Below, piece by piece: positions 10,801 to 18,579 of a DNA stretch of 64,000 nt. A program made the translations under genes and the position numbers. Positions within the stretch are counted from its first letter, which is position 1. The number at the start of each line of letters is the position of its first letter. The stretch comes from Nostoc sp. PCC 7524 (GTDB taxonomy: Bacteria > Cyanobacteriota > Cyanobacteriia > Cyanobacteriales > Nostocaceae), in the NCBI RefSeq assembly GCF_000316645.1, contig NC_019684.1, positions 558,001 through 622,000 of the forward strand, given 5' to 3'. The notes under the pieces are model-generated. The model was not told the DNA's origin and ran no database searches. It saw nothing but the letters and a program-made list of their open reading frames with translations.

Positions 10801-11097
10801 CTAGACTTATTATTACTCGCCAGCAAAATCTTCAACCAGCCAGAACTCACATCCCACACATCCCCCATCACCAACCAAATTCTAAATCAAATCCACCAAC
10901 ATAACTTTTATTGTGGCGTACCCCTAGCCATAGAAACCCCAGGACTCATGACAGGACTAGCAGGTATAGGCTACGGATGCTTACGCCTAGCCCATCCTGA
11001 AAAAATCCCCTCCATCCTCCTCCTAGAACCCCCTCGTACCAATTCAAAATTCAAAATTCAAAATTCAAAATTAAGAAAGTTCGACTCTCGATCATAG
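7885..11097 (+). CDS. lanM: Class II lanthipeptide synthetase LanM
   Basis: 1,070 residues, normal for LanM. The N-terminal half is the dehydratase (DUF4135), which phosphorylates and dehydrates Ser/Thr of a precursor peptide; visible segments are RGAGDSHHGGRS (about 256-267), LVYKPRSLAVD and ATDFHFENLVA with ILIDLESLFHP. The C-terminal half is the LanC-like cyclase that forms thioether rings. Its zinc ligands are C921 (WCHGAPG) and C966-H967 (CLCHGD), with HGAAGFA upstream. The gene heads the cluster lanM, exporter, precursor, HlyD, and the precursor is of the matching mersacidin type. The last 20 or so residues (TNSKFKIQNSK...) come from an intergenic-type ATTCAAA repeat that has entered the end of the gene. 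Upstream are a Fur-like box and a second palindrome. Confidence 0.95.
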   Translation: MKKINSEDAAWYRAVSLTERIAAMSLTAPANVDLGQRRLQQWRMQSPFMNETLFVQRLAIDGLKVDDFCYLLGQTAPQIPQAWLGKLTAVFSDSGDEEMIEIQGLPHPHLGLLNAIAPWIHQGMMQLRAGVNNLQNIPINISNIDSIFLQGLPEQLLFMLQPTLVLELNVARLQGLLTGDTAEERFSSFVQRLLTGEARLMLWQEYPVLARLTIEEIQRWVTTSLEFLQRLGDDWEEICQHFQPDNPGKLIKIQRGAGDSHHGGRSVFILKFESGWQLVYKPRSLAVDGHFQELLLWLNQQGTHPPFKTLKILNRGDYGWMEFVKAQECTSLEEIERFYQRQGGYLALLYVLSATDFHFENLVAVGEHPILIDLESLFHPHSHEATTTAAATLDREMIADSVLRVGLLPQLVWGNTQAAGIDLSGLGGAAGQVTPERVPQLEKMGTDTMRIVRRQVVLAGSQNRPTLNDKEVNVQAYTPAIIQGFTDVYRTLLQHRQELLKILERFAADEVRVVLRPSRSYALLLRESYHPDVLRDALERDRLFDKLWVDVQNRPILSQVIRAERQALWQGDIPLFTTNPQSRDLWSLDTGLHLPNFFTQSGMELVYHRIQQLSEGDLQRQQWFIQSALATLGINTNTDQHQVKHSASIIHSQISVPHSPLTAACIIADRLELLAHKSSELINWMGVTVTNNHQWTLAPLGTDFYEGVPGIAFFLAYLGEITQNYHYTRLAQVTIKTLQQQLIRDADTIKFIGAFSGWGGIIYTYTHLGTLWQNPDLIADAVTLVEKLPPLIAQDEQLDIIAGAAGCIASLLSLYQVFPDDLILDVALECGEHLLNQAQIIDNCIGWISPSGGKQPLTGFAHGAAGFASVLLELAQITGKQEFQTAAIKAINYERRHFSPEAGNWLDLRTPAQNQFMTAWCHGAPGIGLGRWRALKYLDDPEIHKEIAIAIHTTINQGFGDNQCLCHGDLGNLDLLLLASKIFNQPELTSHTSPITNQILNQIHQHNFYCGVPLAIETPGLMTGLAGIGYGCLRLAHPEKIPSILLLEPPRTNSKFKIQNSKLRKFDSRS
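11041..11076. repeat. ATTCAAA tandem repeat at the 3' end of lanM
   Basis: About four tandem copies of a 9-base AATTCAAAA unit (ATTCAAA core). Similar short repeats are scattered between genes in heterocystous cyanobacteria; here the copies are translated as the C-terminal tail of LanM. Confidence 0.7.
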
Positions 11098-11149
11098 TTT
11101 TTTTGTGAATTGGTATCAACTCAACTCCTACCCTCTGCATCTGTGCGTG

Positions 11150-13309
11150 ATGAAATACCCCGTCGTCCTACAACACAACGAAGAAGACTGTGGCCCCGCC
11201 TGTCTAGCCACCATCTGCAAATACTACGGCCAGCTATTCACCATCAACCGCACCCGTGAAGCCGCAGGAACAGGACAATTAGGAACAACTTTACTCAACC
11301 TCAAACAAGGGGCGCAAGTTTTAGGCTTCCATGCGCGGGGAGTGAAAGCTGTTATCGACTTAGTAGACAAGCAACAGATACCCCTCCCAGCCATCATTCA
11401 CTGGAAAGGTAATCATTGGACTGTATTATATGGACGCAGAGGCAAAAAATATATCGTCGCTGATCCCTTGGTGGGTGTGCGTTATTTAACCAAAGAAGCA
11501 CTGTTAACTGGTTGGAGTAACGGGGTGATGCTGCTACTAGAACCCCGTCCCGATTTTCTTTCTCAAGCAGATGATCAAGATAAAGTCGGGGGTTGGAAAC
11601 GCTTAGGGCAACGTCTATTTAGTTACCGTCATATCTTAGCAGAAGCCTTACTACTTAACTTTGTCGTCGGCTTATTAGCATTACTTTCGCCATTTCTCAT
11701 CCAAATTCTGACGGATGATGTTTTGGTGAGAGGAGACACCCAATTACTCACGGGTATAGCCTTGGGAGTCCTAGCGATGAGTTTAATTAGTAGTGCTTTG
11801 CAATGGGTACAAGGAAACTTAGTAGCACACTTTGCCCATCGTTTGGAATTAGATTTAGTCTTAGAATTTGGCAGAACCATTTTACGTTTGCCTTTGTCTT
11901 ATTATGAATCTCGCCGCAGTGGTGAAGTGGTGAGTAGATTACGGGATATTCAAACCATTAATCAATTAGTGTCGCAAGTGGGTGTGACTTTACCCAGTCA
12001 ATTATTAATTGCGATCGCTTCTTTAGCTTTGATGCTATTTTATAGCCCTAAACTCACCTTCGCCTCATTATTCATTGCTTTATTCATGCCCCTATCCACA
12101 GTGGTTTTCTTCCCCAGTTTGCAACAGAAAATCCGCAGTGTTCTGGGAATAGCCGCCGAAAATCAAGGTATTTTAGTGGAAACCTTCAAAGGTGCATTAG
12201 TTGTCAAAACCACCAATGCAGCACCAGAATTTTGGCAAGAATTTCAAACTCGTTACGGTAGACAAGCTAACTTCATGTTTCGTACCGTGCAGATTGTCAT
12301 TACTAATAATATTTTTTCTGGTTGGGTAGCCACATCGGGAGGGATAATTTTGCTGTGGTTCGGCAGTACATTGGTAATTAATCGAGAAATCACAATAGGG
12401 CAACTATTAGCTTTTAATAGTTTAAATACTCAAATTATTGCCTTAGTCAATACAGTCGTTGGTTTTGTCACCGAATTTACCCGCGCCCAAGCCGCTACAG
12501 AACGTTTAAATGAAGTCATTCAATCTACCCCAGAATTTCCTGAAGTCAATCACAAACCCTTTGTCAACATTCCCGACAATGCAGAGATTATTTGCAGTTA
12601 TCTCAATTTTCACCATCCTGGGAGAGTCGATTTATTACAAGATTTCTCCTTGACTCTCCCAGGGGGAAAAGTGATAGCCATTATTGGGAAATCAGGGTGT
12701 GGTAAAAGTACCCTCGCTAAACTCCTCGCTGGGTTGTACACCCCCCAATCAGGGAATATTCGTATTCACCGCTACAACCTCCAAGATTTATCACCCGACT
12801 GCTTACGCCAACAAGTAATTCTAGTTCCTCAAGAAGCTCATTTTTGGAGTCGTTCAATTTTAGATAATTTGTGTCTTGGTAATCCCCAAGTCAGTTTTGA
12901 ACAAGTCGTGACAGCGTGTCAAGTAGCAGATGCAGACACTTTTATCAGTAAATTACCAGAGAAATACCAAACCATCTTAGGGGAATTTGGAGCTAACCTT
13001 TCCGGCGGACAAAGACAAAGATTAGCTATAGCCAGAGGTATCATTACCCATCCACCAATTTTGATTTTAGATGAATCCACCGCCGGACTAGACCCCAAGA
13101 GCGAAAGTACAGTTTTAGATCAATTACTAGCCTATCGCCAAGGTAAAACCACCATCCTCATTAGCCATCGTCCCCAAGTCATCAAACGTGCAGACTGGAT
13201 TGTACTCTTAGAAGCTGGACAACTCAAACTCCAAGGTACTCCATCCGAACTACTCAACATCCCCGGTGAACACCTAGATTTTCTCCAATCTTTGCGTTCC
13301 TCCGCGTAA
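11150..13309 (+). CDS. lanT: Peptidase C39 ABC exporter for lanthipeptide (LanT)
   Basis: 719 residues from the ATG at 11150; an upstream TTG at 11105 would add 15 residues that do not look like family. The N-terminal C39 peptidase cuts precursors after a double glycine; its catalytic residues are C14 (EEDCGPAC), H89 (GNHWTVLY) and D105 (VADPLVGV). A six-helix ABC membrane domain follows (about residues 150-430). The ATPase has Walker A GKSGCGKST at 513-521, the signature LSGGQRQR and Walker B ILILDESTAGLD. It starts 52 bases after lanM and is probably in the same operon. Its expected job is to remove the leader of the precursor at 13486 and export the core. The HlyD-type gene downstream would be its periplasmic adaptor. 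Confidence 0.95.
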   Translation: MKYPVVLQHNEEDCGPACLATICKYYGQLFTINRTREAAGTGQLGTTLLNLKQGAQVLGFHARGVKAVIDLVDKQQIPLPAIIHWKGNHWTVLYGRRGKKYIVADPLVGVRYLTKEALLTGWSNGVMLLLEPRPDFLSQADDQDKVGGWKRLGQRLFSYRHILAEALLLNFVVGLLALLSPFLIQILTDDVLVRGDTQLLTGIALGVLAMSLISSALQWVQGNLVAHFAHRLELDLVLEFGRTILRLPLSYYESRRSGEVVSRLRDIQTINQLVSQVGVTLPSQLLIAIASLALMLFYSPKLTFASLFIALFMPLSTVVFFPSLQQKIRSVLGIAAENQGILVETFKGALVVKTTNAAPEFWQEFQTRYGRQANFMFRTVQIVITNNIFSGWVATSGGIILLWFGSTLVINREITIGQLLAFNSLNTQIIALVNTVVGFVTEFTRAQAATERLNEVIQSTPEFPEVNHKPFVNIPDNAEIICSYLNFHHPGRVDLLQDFSLTLPGGKVIAIIGKSGCGKSTLAKLLAGLYTPQSGNIRIHRYNLQDLSPDCLRQQVILVPQEAHFWSRSILDNLCLGNPQVSFEQVVTACQVADADTFISKLPEKYQTILGEFGANLSGGQRQRLAIARGIITHPPILILDESTAGLDPKSESTVLDQLLAYRQGKTTILISHRPQVIKRADWIVLLEAGQLKLQGTPSELLNIPGEHLDFLQSLRSSA

Positions 13310-13350
13310 ACCTCCACACTCCTCTGCGTTTCAAAATAATACTTGACTAC

Positions 13351-13375
13351 AAGAATGATAATGATTATTATTCTT
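13351..13375 (+). promoter_or_regulatory. Fur-box-like operator before the lanthipeptide precursor
   Basis: TGATAAT-G-ATTATTA at 13356-13370 differs from the Fur 7-1-7 consensus at one base. It lies in a longer palindrome, AAGAATnATAATnATTATnATTCTT, spanning 13351-13375. It is 110 bases upstream of the precursor ATG, which indicates a separate iron-controlled promoter for the precursor and HlyD genes. Confidence 0.7.
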
Positions 13376-13485
13376 ATGTTGATGAAATTGTCATCAATAA
13401 TACTTTTTTACTCGTGATTTCTAGGGAATAAACACTAGGAATGGCGAAATAGTCATGACCTAATCCCCAATATTGGAGGTATATT

Positions 13486-13710
13486 ATGTCTGTGGATATC
13501 ATTCGTGCTTGGAAAGACGAAGAATACCGTCAAAGCCTCAGCACCGAACAATTGCAACAGCTACCAGCAAACCCGGCTGGCTTGATTGAATTGAATGATG
13601 AAGATATGTCATCTGTTTCTGGCGGATGTACAACCTGTGGTAATCCTCTGCATACACCAATCATCAAATGCAAAGCTGTATTTGGTGAATTGGGCGATAT
13701 CAGTGCCTAA
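13486..13710 (+). CDS. lanA: Mersacidin/lichenicidin-type lanthipeptide precursor
   Basis: 74 residues behind a strong GGAGG ribosome site. The leader, residues 1-47, has the family opening (VDIIRAWKDEEYRQSLS), the PANPAGLIEL segment and the cleavage site SVSGG. The predicted core is residues 48-74: CTTCGNPLHTPIIKC (48-62) followed by KAVFGELGDISA. It has three Cys (48, 51, 62) and three Thr plus one Ser that LanM could dehydrate, so up to three thioether rings are possible. A histidine lies between the rings. It stands between the C39 exporter and the HlyD gene and has its own Fur-like operator. The modified product and its activity are unknown; the core is not one I recognise. Confidence 0.93.
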   Translation: MSVDIIRAWKDEEYRQSLSTEQLQQLPANPAGLIELNDEDMSSVSGGCTTCGNPLHTPIIKCKAVFGELGDISA

Positions 13711-13734
13711 TTGGTTGTAGTTGCAGCTACATTC

Positions 13735-13800
13735 TTTTGTAGTGGGAACTTCAGCCTTAATTTTAAAAAAAGACAAAGGACTAAAGTCCTGACTACAAAC
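13735..13800. repeat. Imperfect palindromic interspersed repeat
   Basis: TTTTGTAGTGGGAACTTCAG at the left is matched by the inverted arm GACTAAAGTCCTGACTACAAAC at the right, around an A/T-rich centre. It resembles the cleaner copy at 34554-34599, so both are members of one hairpin repeat family. It separates the precursor from the HlyD gene and may act as a terminator or as an RNA-stabilising hairpin. Confidence 0.6.
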
Positions 13801-13812
13801 TAAATTGAATTG

Positions 13813-15315
13813 ATGGTAGAAGTTAAACAGTTTAGTTCGGCGTTTCTTCCTAGCGCGAAATCTGATGAATACCTACCTAACATTGGTATTTGGACACGAC
13901 TAGGAGGATTTTTTCTTGTGGGTGTGGTGGGTGTGGCTGTGAGTGTCGCAGCCTTGACAAGATATCACCAAACAGTGAAAGCACCTGGTTCTGTGCGTCC
14001 ATCTGGAGAATTACGTATAGTTCAGACAGCAATAGCAGGAACAGTGAAAAAAACTTTTGTGAGAGAAAATCAGCTTGTTAACCAAGGTGAATCTTTAGTA
14101 ATTCTTGATGACACTCAACTACAAACTAAAAAAAGTCAACTACAAGGAAATATTCAAAAATCTCAGCAACAACTCACCCAAATCAATGCTCAAATTCTCG
14201 CTTTAGATCAGCAAATTGCTACGGAAAATCAACGCGGTGAACGTGTGATATCCTCAGCTAAGGCTGAACTCAACTTGACACAAAGAGAGTATGCAGATAA
14301 ACAAATTGCGGTGAGTAGTGAATGGCAAGAAGCTGAGGCTAATCTGAAAATTGCTCAAAATGAATTGCAGCGATCGCAAGCTGATTTAAAATCAATTCAA
14401 GCTAATCTCAAAAGTGCAGAGGCTGCATATCAAGCGGCAATTGTCAAGCGCGATCGCTATCAAATCATTGCCCAATCTGGTTCAATTTCGCAAAACCAAC
14501 TAGAAGAAGTACAACTGGCAGCAATTCAACAAGCACAAGTTTTAGAATCCCAAAAAGCCGCCGTAGAAAGTCAAAAACAAGTCATTCAGCAAAAACAGCA
14601 AGCTTTAACAGCAGCAGTAGCCAACCGGGTGAAAGCCTCCTCAGCATTAAATCCCAGTGATGCAGTGATGACTATTGCTCAAGAAAAAATTGCCACTGAA
14701 CAGGCTAGTAAACAAAATAATTTAGCTCGTTTACGCCAAGAAAAAGAAAGTTTATTACAGCGTCAAACGGAAATTCAAGACACAATTAATAATACCAAAA
14801 AAGAACTGAAACAGATTTTAGCTGATATTCAAAAAACTATCATTCGGGCTTCAGCTACAGGCCATATTCTCAAACTAGAATTGCGAAACCCTGGACAGGT
14901 GCTACAGTTGGGAGAGGCGATCGCTCATATTGCCCCCCAAAATACACCTTTAATTATTAAAGCCCGTGTAGCATCTGCTGACATTGGTAAAGTACAAATT
15001 TGTCAATCACAAAAAGTTGCTGACTGTCAACAAGGTAAAGTACAAATCAGATTTTCTGCTTATCCCTATCCCGATTACGGCACACTTAAAGGTGCAGTGA
15101 GAGAAATTACTGCTGATGCAATTACTACAGCAAATAACTCATCAATACCTACCTATTATGATGTAACAATTGAACCAGAAGTAAATTATTTGCAAAATAA
15201 TTTGCAAAAGTATTATATTCAAGCAGGTATGGAAGTCACAACAGATATCCTAGCTCAAGAAGAAACTCTATTAACATTCATTCTCAGAAAAACTAGATTA
15301 CTTACTAATTTATAG
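13813..15315 (+). CDS. HlyD-family membrane fusion protein of the lanthipeptide cluster
   Basis: 500 residues from the ATG at 13813 (a TTG directly before it is ignored). There is one N-terminal membrane helix (about 32-50, GGFFLVGVVGVAVSVAAL), then a biotinyl-lipoyl-like half (VKAPGSVRPSGELRIVQ, VRENQLVNQGESLVILD). A long coiled-coil hairpin rich in Gln and Ala (about 105-340) follows, then the second lipoyl half and a beta-barrel domain (ILKLELRNPGQVLQLGEAIAHIAP). Such adaptors join an inner-membrane ABC exporter to an outer-membrane channel. Its place after the C39 exporter and precursor implies it completes export of the lanthipeptide. No TolC-like gene is in the window. Confidence 0.9.
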   Translation: MVEVKQFSSAFLPSAKSDEYLPNIGIWTRLGGFFLVGVVGVAVSVAALTRYHQTVKAPGSVRPSGELRIVQTAIAGTVKKTFVRENQLVNQGESLVILDDTQLQTKKSQLQGNIQKSQQQLTQINAQILALDQQIATENQRGERVISSAKAELNLTQREYADKQIAVSSEWQEAEANLKIAQNELQRSQADLKSIQANLKSAEAAYQAAIVKRDRYQIIAQSGSISQNQLEEVQLAAIQQAQVLESQKAAVESQKQVIQQKQQALTAAVANRVKASSALNPSDAVMTIAQEKIATEQASKQNNLARLRQEKESLLQRQTEIQDTINNTKKELKQILADIQKTIIRASATGHILKLELRNPGQVLQLGEAIAHIAPQNTPLIIKARVASADIGKVQICQSQKVADCQQGKVQIRFSAYPYPDYGTLKGAVREITADAITTANNSSIPTYYDVTIEPEVNYLQNNLQKYYIQAGMEVTTDILAQEETLLTFILRKTRLLTNL

Positions 15316-15360
15316 AATTTATCTAACTTCACACATGAACTAATCGTCAGTATTTAGAAA

Positions 15361-15777
15361 ATGCCTAATAATCGTACCCAATCAAAATTAATTATTCTGT
15401 CTTTGCTCATCGTGGTAGCGATGGGCTTTTTGTTTAAATATTACCCAGGTATTGGTTATCAATGGTTAAACAATTATGGAGCAGCCATCTTTTATGAAAT
15501 ATTTTGGTGTCTCTTGGCATTTTGGTTTTTCAGAAGTCAAGCTGCTATTAATAAAATTGCTATTTGGGTTTTTATTATTACCTGTATTCTAGAATTTCTG
15601 CAACTTTGGCATCCACCACTATTAAATCAGATGCGCGCTACATTAATAGGTAAACTCTTGCTGGGTACCACCTTTGCTTGGTGGGATTTTCCTCATTATG
15701 CAGTTGGTTGTATTTTAGGCTGGTTGTGGCTAAAAAAATTACAGAAAACAGGTTATGCAAAAAAAGGTGAAAGTTAA
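15361..15777 (+). CDS. DUF2809 membrane protein
   Basis: 138 residues with four predicted membrane helices ([63 protein letters not shown]). The segment [19 protein letters not shown] is the DUF2809 signature. Function is unknown. It overlaps the next gene by 23 bases, indicating translational coupling, and starts 45 bases after the HlyD gene, so it may be read through from the lanthipeptide operon, but nothing ties it to that pathway. Confidence 0.8.
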   Translation: MPNNRTQSKLIILSLLIVVAMGFLFKYYPGIGYQWLNNYGAAIFYEIFWCLLAFWFFRSQAAINKIAIWVFIITCILEFLQLWHPPLLNQMRATLIGKLLLGTTFAWWDFPHYAVGCILGWLWLKKLQKTGYAKKGES

Positions 15778-15976
15778 ACCCAACTCAAAACAGCAAAAGA
15801 TTGAAGAACAATCTGATGGTAGCCTAACGGTACATTTAAAATCTCCACCAGTAGATGGTAAAGCCAATGAAGAATTAATTAAACTGCTGGCTGATAAATT
15901 CGATGTACCAAAATCTTATATCAGAATTAAGTCTGGCTTATCTTCACGACAAAAATTGATTGAAGTTGATGAATAG
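15755..15976 (+). CDS. DUF167 (YggU-family) protein
   Basis: 73 residues. The sequence follows the family pattern closely: [11 protein letters not shown], then [27 protein letters not shown] and the end [18 protein letters not shown]167 proteins are small, widespread and of unknown function. The start lies inside the 3' end of the DUF2809 gene (23-base overlap). Confidence 0.88.
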   Translation: MQKKVKVKPNSKQQKIEEQSDGSLTVHLKSPPVDGKANEELIKLLADKFDVPKSYIRIKSGLSSRQKLIEVDE

Positions 15977-16033
15977 TCATTAGTCATTCGTGATGATTCT
16001 GTGCATGGCTCTAGTTCAATGCCTAATGCCCCA

Positions 16034-16666
16034 TTACCAATCCAAGCACAATTGTGGTTCGTGAGTGATACTGATATATCTAGGTTGAGCTTTAACACGC
16101 TCTATCCAAGCTTGAATAGCAGGAAATTGTGTTAAATCAAAACCACCTTCATCGGCGATATGAGTGTAAGCGAACAGAGCAATATCAGCAATTGTGTAAC
16201 GCTCATCCACAAAAAAGCTGTGGAAACGCAAGTGATTTTCCATTATTTTCAGGGCTGCATAACCCTGTTCTCGTTTTTGTTCTAAGGCGGCGCGATATTC
16301 TTCCTCTTTCCCTAAAATAGAAATCCAAAATCTTGAAGTAGCAATGTATGGTTCGTGACTATATTGTTCAAAAAATAACCATTGCATTACCTGCGCTTTT
16401 AAATAGCGATCGTAAGGCAGAAATTCTGTATACTCGCTCAGGTACAACAATATAGCATTTGATTCTGACAAATATTTTCCTGGCTCAATTTCCAAGACTG
16501 GTATCTTACCGTTAGGATTTTTACTTAAAAATTCTGGCGTGCGACTCTCTCCTTTTAAAATATTCACCTCTACTGTTTCAAATGGCATCCCCATTTGTGT
16601 TAATAAAAGACGTATCTTGTAGCCGTTACCTGAAGGTAAGAAATCGTACAATTTTAGATTTTCCAT
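16034..16666 (-). CDS. Glutathione S-transferase family protein
   Basis: 210 residues from the ATG at 16666 (MENLKLYDF); an upstream in-frame start at 16696 would add ten unconserved residues. The N-terminal thioredoxin fold has SGNGYKIRLLLTQM, the cis-proline segment NGKIPVLEI and the glutathione-binding SESNAILLYL. The all-helical C-terminal domain has YTIADIALFAYTHIADEGGFDL, the usual GST N-capping box region. The likely role is conjugation of glutathione to electrophiles or peroxides in the cytoplasm. The substrate is not predictable. Confidence 0.9.
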   Translation of the reverse strand: MENLKLYDFLPSGNGYKIRLLLTQMGMPFETVEVNILKGESRTPEFLSKNPNGKIPVLEIEPGKYLSESNAILLYLSEYTEFLPYDRYLKAQVMQWLFFEQYSHEPYIATSRFWISILGKEEEYRAALEQKREQGYAALKIMENHLRFHSFFVDERYTIADIALFAYTHIADEGGFDLTQFPAIQAWIERVKAQPRYISITHEPQLCLDW

Positions 16667-16865
16667 AGAAAAATATAGTGCAGAAGATGTGGACAATTAA
16701 TGGTCTAAAATACAATATCTTACAAAATTATTTTTATTAAACAGGATATTTCATGGAAATACTATGCTTATAAAGCAGATATTAATTATTGATAAAATAA
16801 AAATCTTAGTAATATTTTATTCGGGCGTTTCAATGTTTAATTTGATGCAATAGTCAAAAAAAATT

Positions 16866-17567
16866 ATGTGTGGAAGATTTACTTTAACCCAGTCAGCATC
16901 AGCATTAGCCGAATTTTTCCATGTTCAACCAATGCAAAATTTGGCTGCACAATATAACATTGCACCTACGCAAATGGTGGCGACAGTGTTACATAATGCT
17001 GAAATTAATCAGCGTGAATTGCGGCAGTTACGTTGGGGACTAATACCCTCCTGGGGCAAAAAAGCCAGCATCGGGACAAAGTTGATTAACGCCAGAGCCG
17101 AGACTGTAGCGGAAAAGCCAGCTTTTCGTTCTGCTTTCAGGCATCGACGCTGTTTAGTGGTAGCTGATGGCTTTTATGAGTGGCAAAAACAACCAAGCAC
17201 AAAACAGCCATTTTATTTTCGTCTCCAAGATGGGAAACCTTTTGCTTTTGCAGGTTTGTGGGAAAAATGGATATCTCCTGAGCAAGAAGAAATTACATCT
17301 TGTACAATTTTGACAACAGATGCCAACGAGTTGCTACAACCAATCCATAACCGGATGCCAGTGATTCTTGACTTCAAAGATTACGATTTGTGGCTAGATC
17401 CGGAAGTTCAATCCCTTCCAGCCCTACAGTCCTTATTATCTCCCTATCCTGCCACAGCCATGACCGCCTACCCAGTAAGCAAACTGGTTAATAGCCCAAA
17501 ACACAACAGCCCAGAATGTATCATTCCACTCCACGAGCAGAATAGCCACCCAAATCAGTTAAATTAG
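16866..17567 (+). CDS. SRAP (YedK/HMCES) abasic-site processing protein
   Basis: 233 residues starting MCGRF; Cys2 becomes the N-terminal residue and forms a thiazolidine crosslink with abasic sites in single-stranded DNA. Other SRAP marks are WGLIPSW, LINARAET with the conserved Asn/Arg, the acidic VADGFYEW and the late PIHNRMPVIL histidine. The length is typical. It protects abasic lesions during replication and is often SOS-associated. It is a single gene upstream of ycf3. Confidence 0.94.
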   Translation: MCGRFTLTQSASALAEFFHVQPMQNLAAQYNIAPTQMVATVLHNAEINQRELRQLRWGLIPSWGKKASIGTKLINARAETVAEKPAFRSAFRHRRCLVVADGFYEWQKQPSTKQPFYFRLQDGKPFAFAGLWEKWISPEQEEITSCTILTTDANELLQPIHNRMPVILDFKDYDLWLDPEVQSLPALQSLLSPYPATAMTAYPVSKLVNSPKHNSPECIIPLHEQNSHPNQLN

Positions 17568-17620
17568 CTATTGAGTGTCATACCCAATCCTTAATCCCCA
17601 ATCCCTAATCAGAAGCGAAT

Positions 17621-18142
17621 ATGCCAAGAACGCAGAAAAACGATAACTTTATTGACAAATCCTTTACAGTCATGGCAGATATCATTCTGAAGATGCTGCC
17701 AACCAACAAGAAAGCTAAAGAAGCATTTGTTTATTACCGAGATGGGATGTCAGCCCAGGCAGAAGGCGAATATGCCGAAGCTTTAGAATATTATGAAGAA
17801 GCCCTCACCCTAGAAGAAGACCCAAACGATCGCGGTTATATTCTTTACAATATGGGTTTAATCTATGCCAGCAATGGCGACCATAACAAAGCTTTAGAAC
17901 TATATCATCAAGCGATTGAACTCAATCCTCGTCTACCCCAAGCTTTAAACAACATCGCCGTAATCTACCACTACAAAGGCGAAAAAGCCAAAGAAGATGG
18001 TGACAATGATGGCGGCGAAGCATTATTTGATCAAGCCGCAGATTACTGGATTCGAGCCATTCGCATGGCTCCCAATAACTACATTGAAGCCCAAAACTGG
18101 CTCAAAACCACCGGGCGGATGCAAATAGACGTATTCTTTTAG
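17621..18142 (+). CDS. ycf3: Photosystem I assembly protein Ycf3
   Basis: 173 residues, the usual length, opening with [23 protein letters not shown]. Three tetratricopeptide repeats are seen: [60 protein letters not shown], then [16 protein letters not shown] with [20 protein letters not shown]. Ycf3 is a thylakoid-associated chaperone that helps assemble PsaA/PsaB and peripheral subunits of photosystem I. The gene confirms an oxygenic phototroph. gatC follows after a repeat-filled gap. Confidence 0.96.
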   Translation: MPRTQKNDNFIDKSFTVMADIILKMLPTNKKAKEAFVYYRDGMSAQAEGEYAEALEYYEEALTLEEDPNDRGYILYNMGLIYASNGDHNKALELYHQAIELNPRLPQALNNIAVIYHYKGEKAKEDGDNDGGEALFDQAADYWIRAIRMAPNNYIEAQNWLKTTGRMQIDVFF

Positions 18143-18164
18143 TCATTAGTCCAAAGTCAATAGT

Positions 18165-18222
18165 CCACAGTGAATAACTATTGACTATTGACTATTGACT
18201 ATTAATCATTGACTATAGACTC
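18165..18222. repeat. TATTGAC-type tandem repeat before gatC
   Basis: At 18178-18202 the heptamer CTATTGA is tandemly repeated about three and a half times, with degenerate flanks (AGTCAATAGTC, CATTGACTATAGAC). It belongs to the short tandem heptamer class common in heterocystous cyanobacteria. It sits directly upstream of the gatC start. Confidence 0.75.
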
Positions 18223-18236
18223 TGGAATAACAAACC

Positions 18237-18527
18237 ATGATTGATCGCGAACAAGTGCATAAAGTAGCCCTGCTGGCTCGTTTAGAATTGACTCCAGAAG
18301 AGGAGGAACAATTTACCACTCAGCTAGGTAGTATTTTGGATTATGTGGAGCAGCTGAGTGAATTAGATGTCACCGATGTCCCTCCTACAACACGAGCTAT
18401 TGATATCAGCAATGTCACCAGAGAGGATGAACTACAGCCCTATCCTGATAGAGAAGCTATCCTCAACAGTGCGCCTGAACAAGAAGGCGAATTCTTTAAA
18501 GTGCCAAAAATTTTAAATGCTGAATAG
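18237..18527 (+). CDS. gatC: Asp/Glu-tRNA amidotransferase subunit C
   Basis: 96 residues with the GatC pattern: [46 protein letters not shown], the [18 protein letters not shown] stretch and a final FFKVPKIL. GatC is the small clamp subunit of the GatCAB amidotransferase, which turns mis-acylated Glu-tRNA(Gln) and Asp-tRNA(Asn) into the correct species. gatA and gatB are not in the window, as is normal in cyanobacteria, where the three genes are scattered. Confidence 0.96.
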   Translation: MIDREQVHKVALLARLELTPEEEEQFTTQLGSILDYVEQLSELDVTDVPPTTRAIDISNVTREDELQPYPDREAILNSAPEQEGEFFKVPKILNAE

Positions 18528-18535
18528 CATAAAAA

Positions 18536-18554
18536 AGGTGGGTATTACCCACCT
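18536..18554 (-). terminator. Hairpin terminator for the 18580 gene
   Basis: AGGTGGGT-ATT-ACCCACCT is a perfect 8-bp stem. On the minus strand it is followed by a T run (TTTTTT), so it ends transcription of the leftward gene. On the plus strand it lies just after gatC but has no T tract. Confidence 0.8.
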
Positions 18555-18579
18555 GATTCTCTACACTCTGATCTAAAAT

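Noticed and set aside
11078..11099. tRNA-like GTTCGACTCTCGATC at the end of lanM
   Set aside because: No acceptor stem, anticodon arm or D arm can be found around it; it is the lanM tail.
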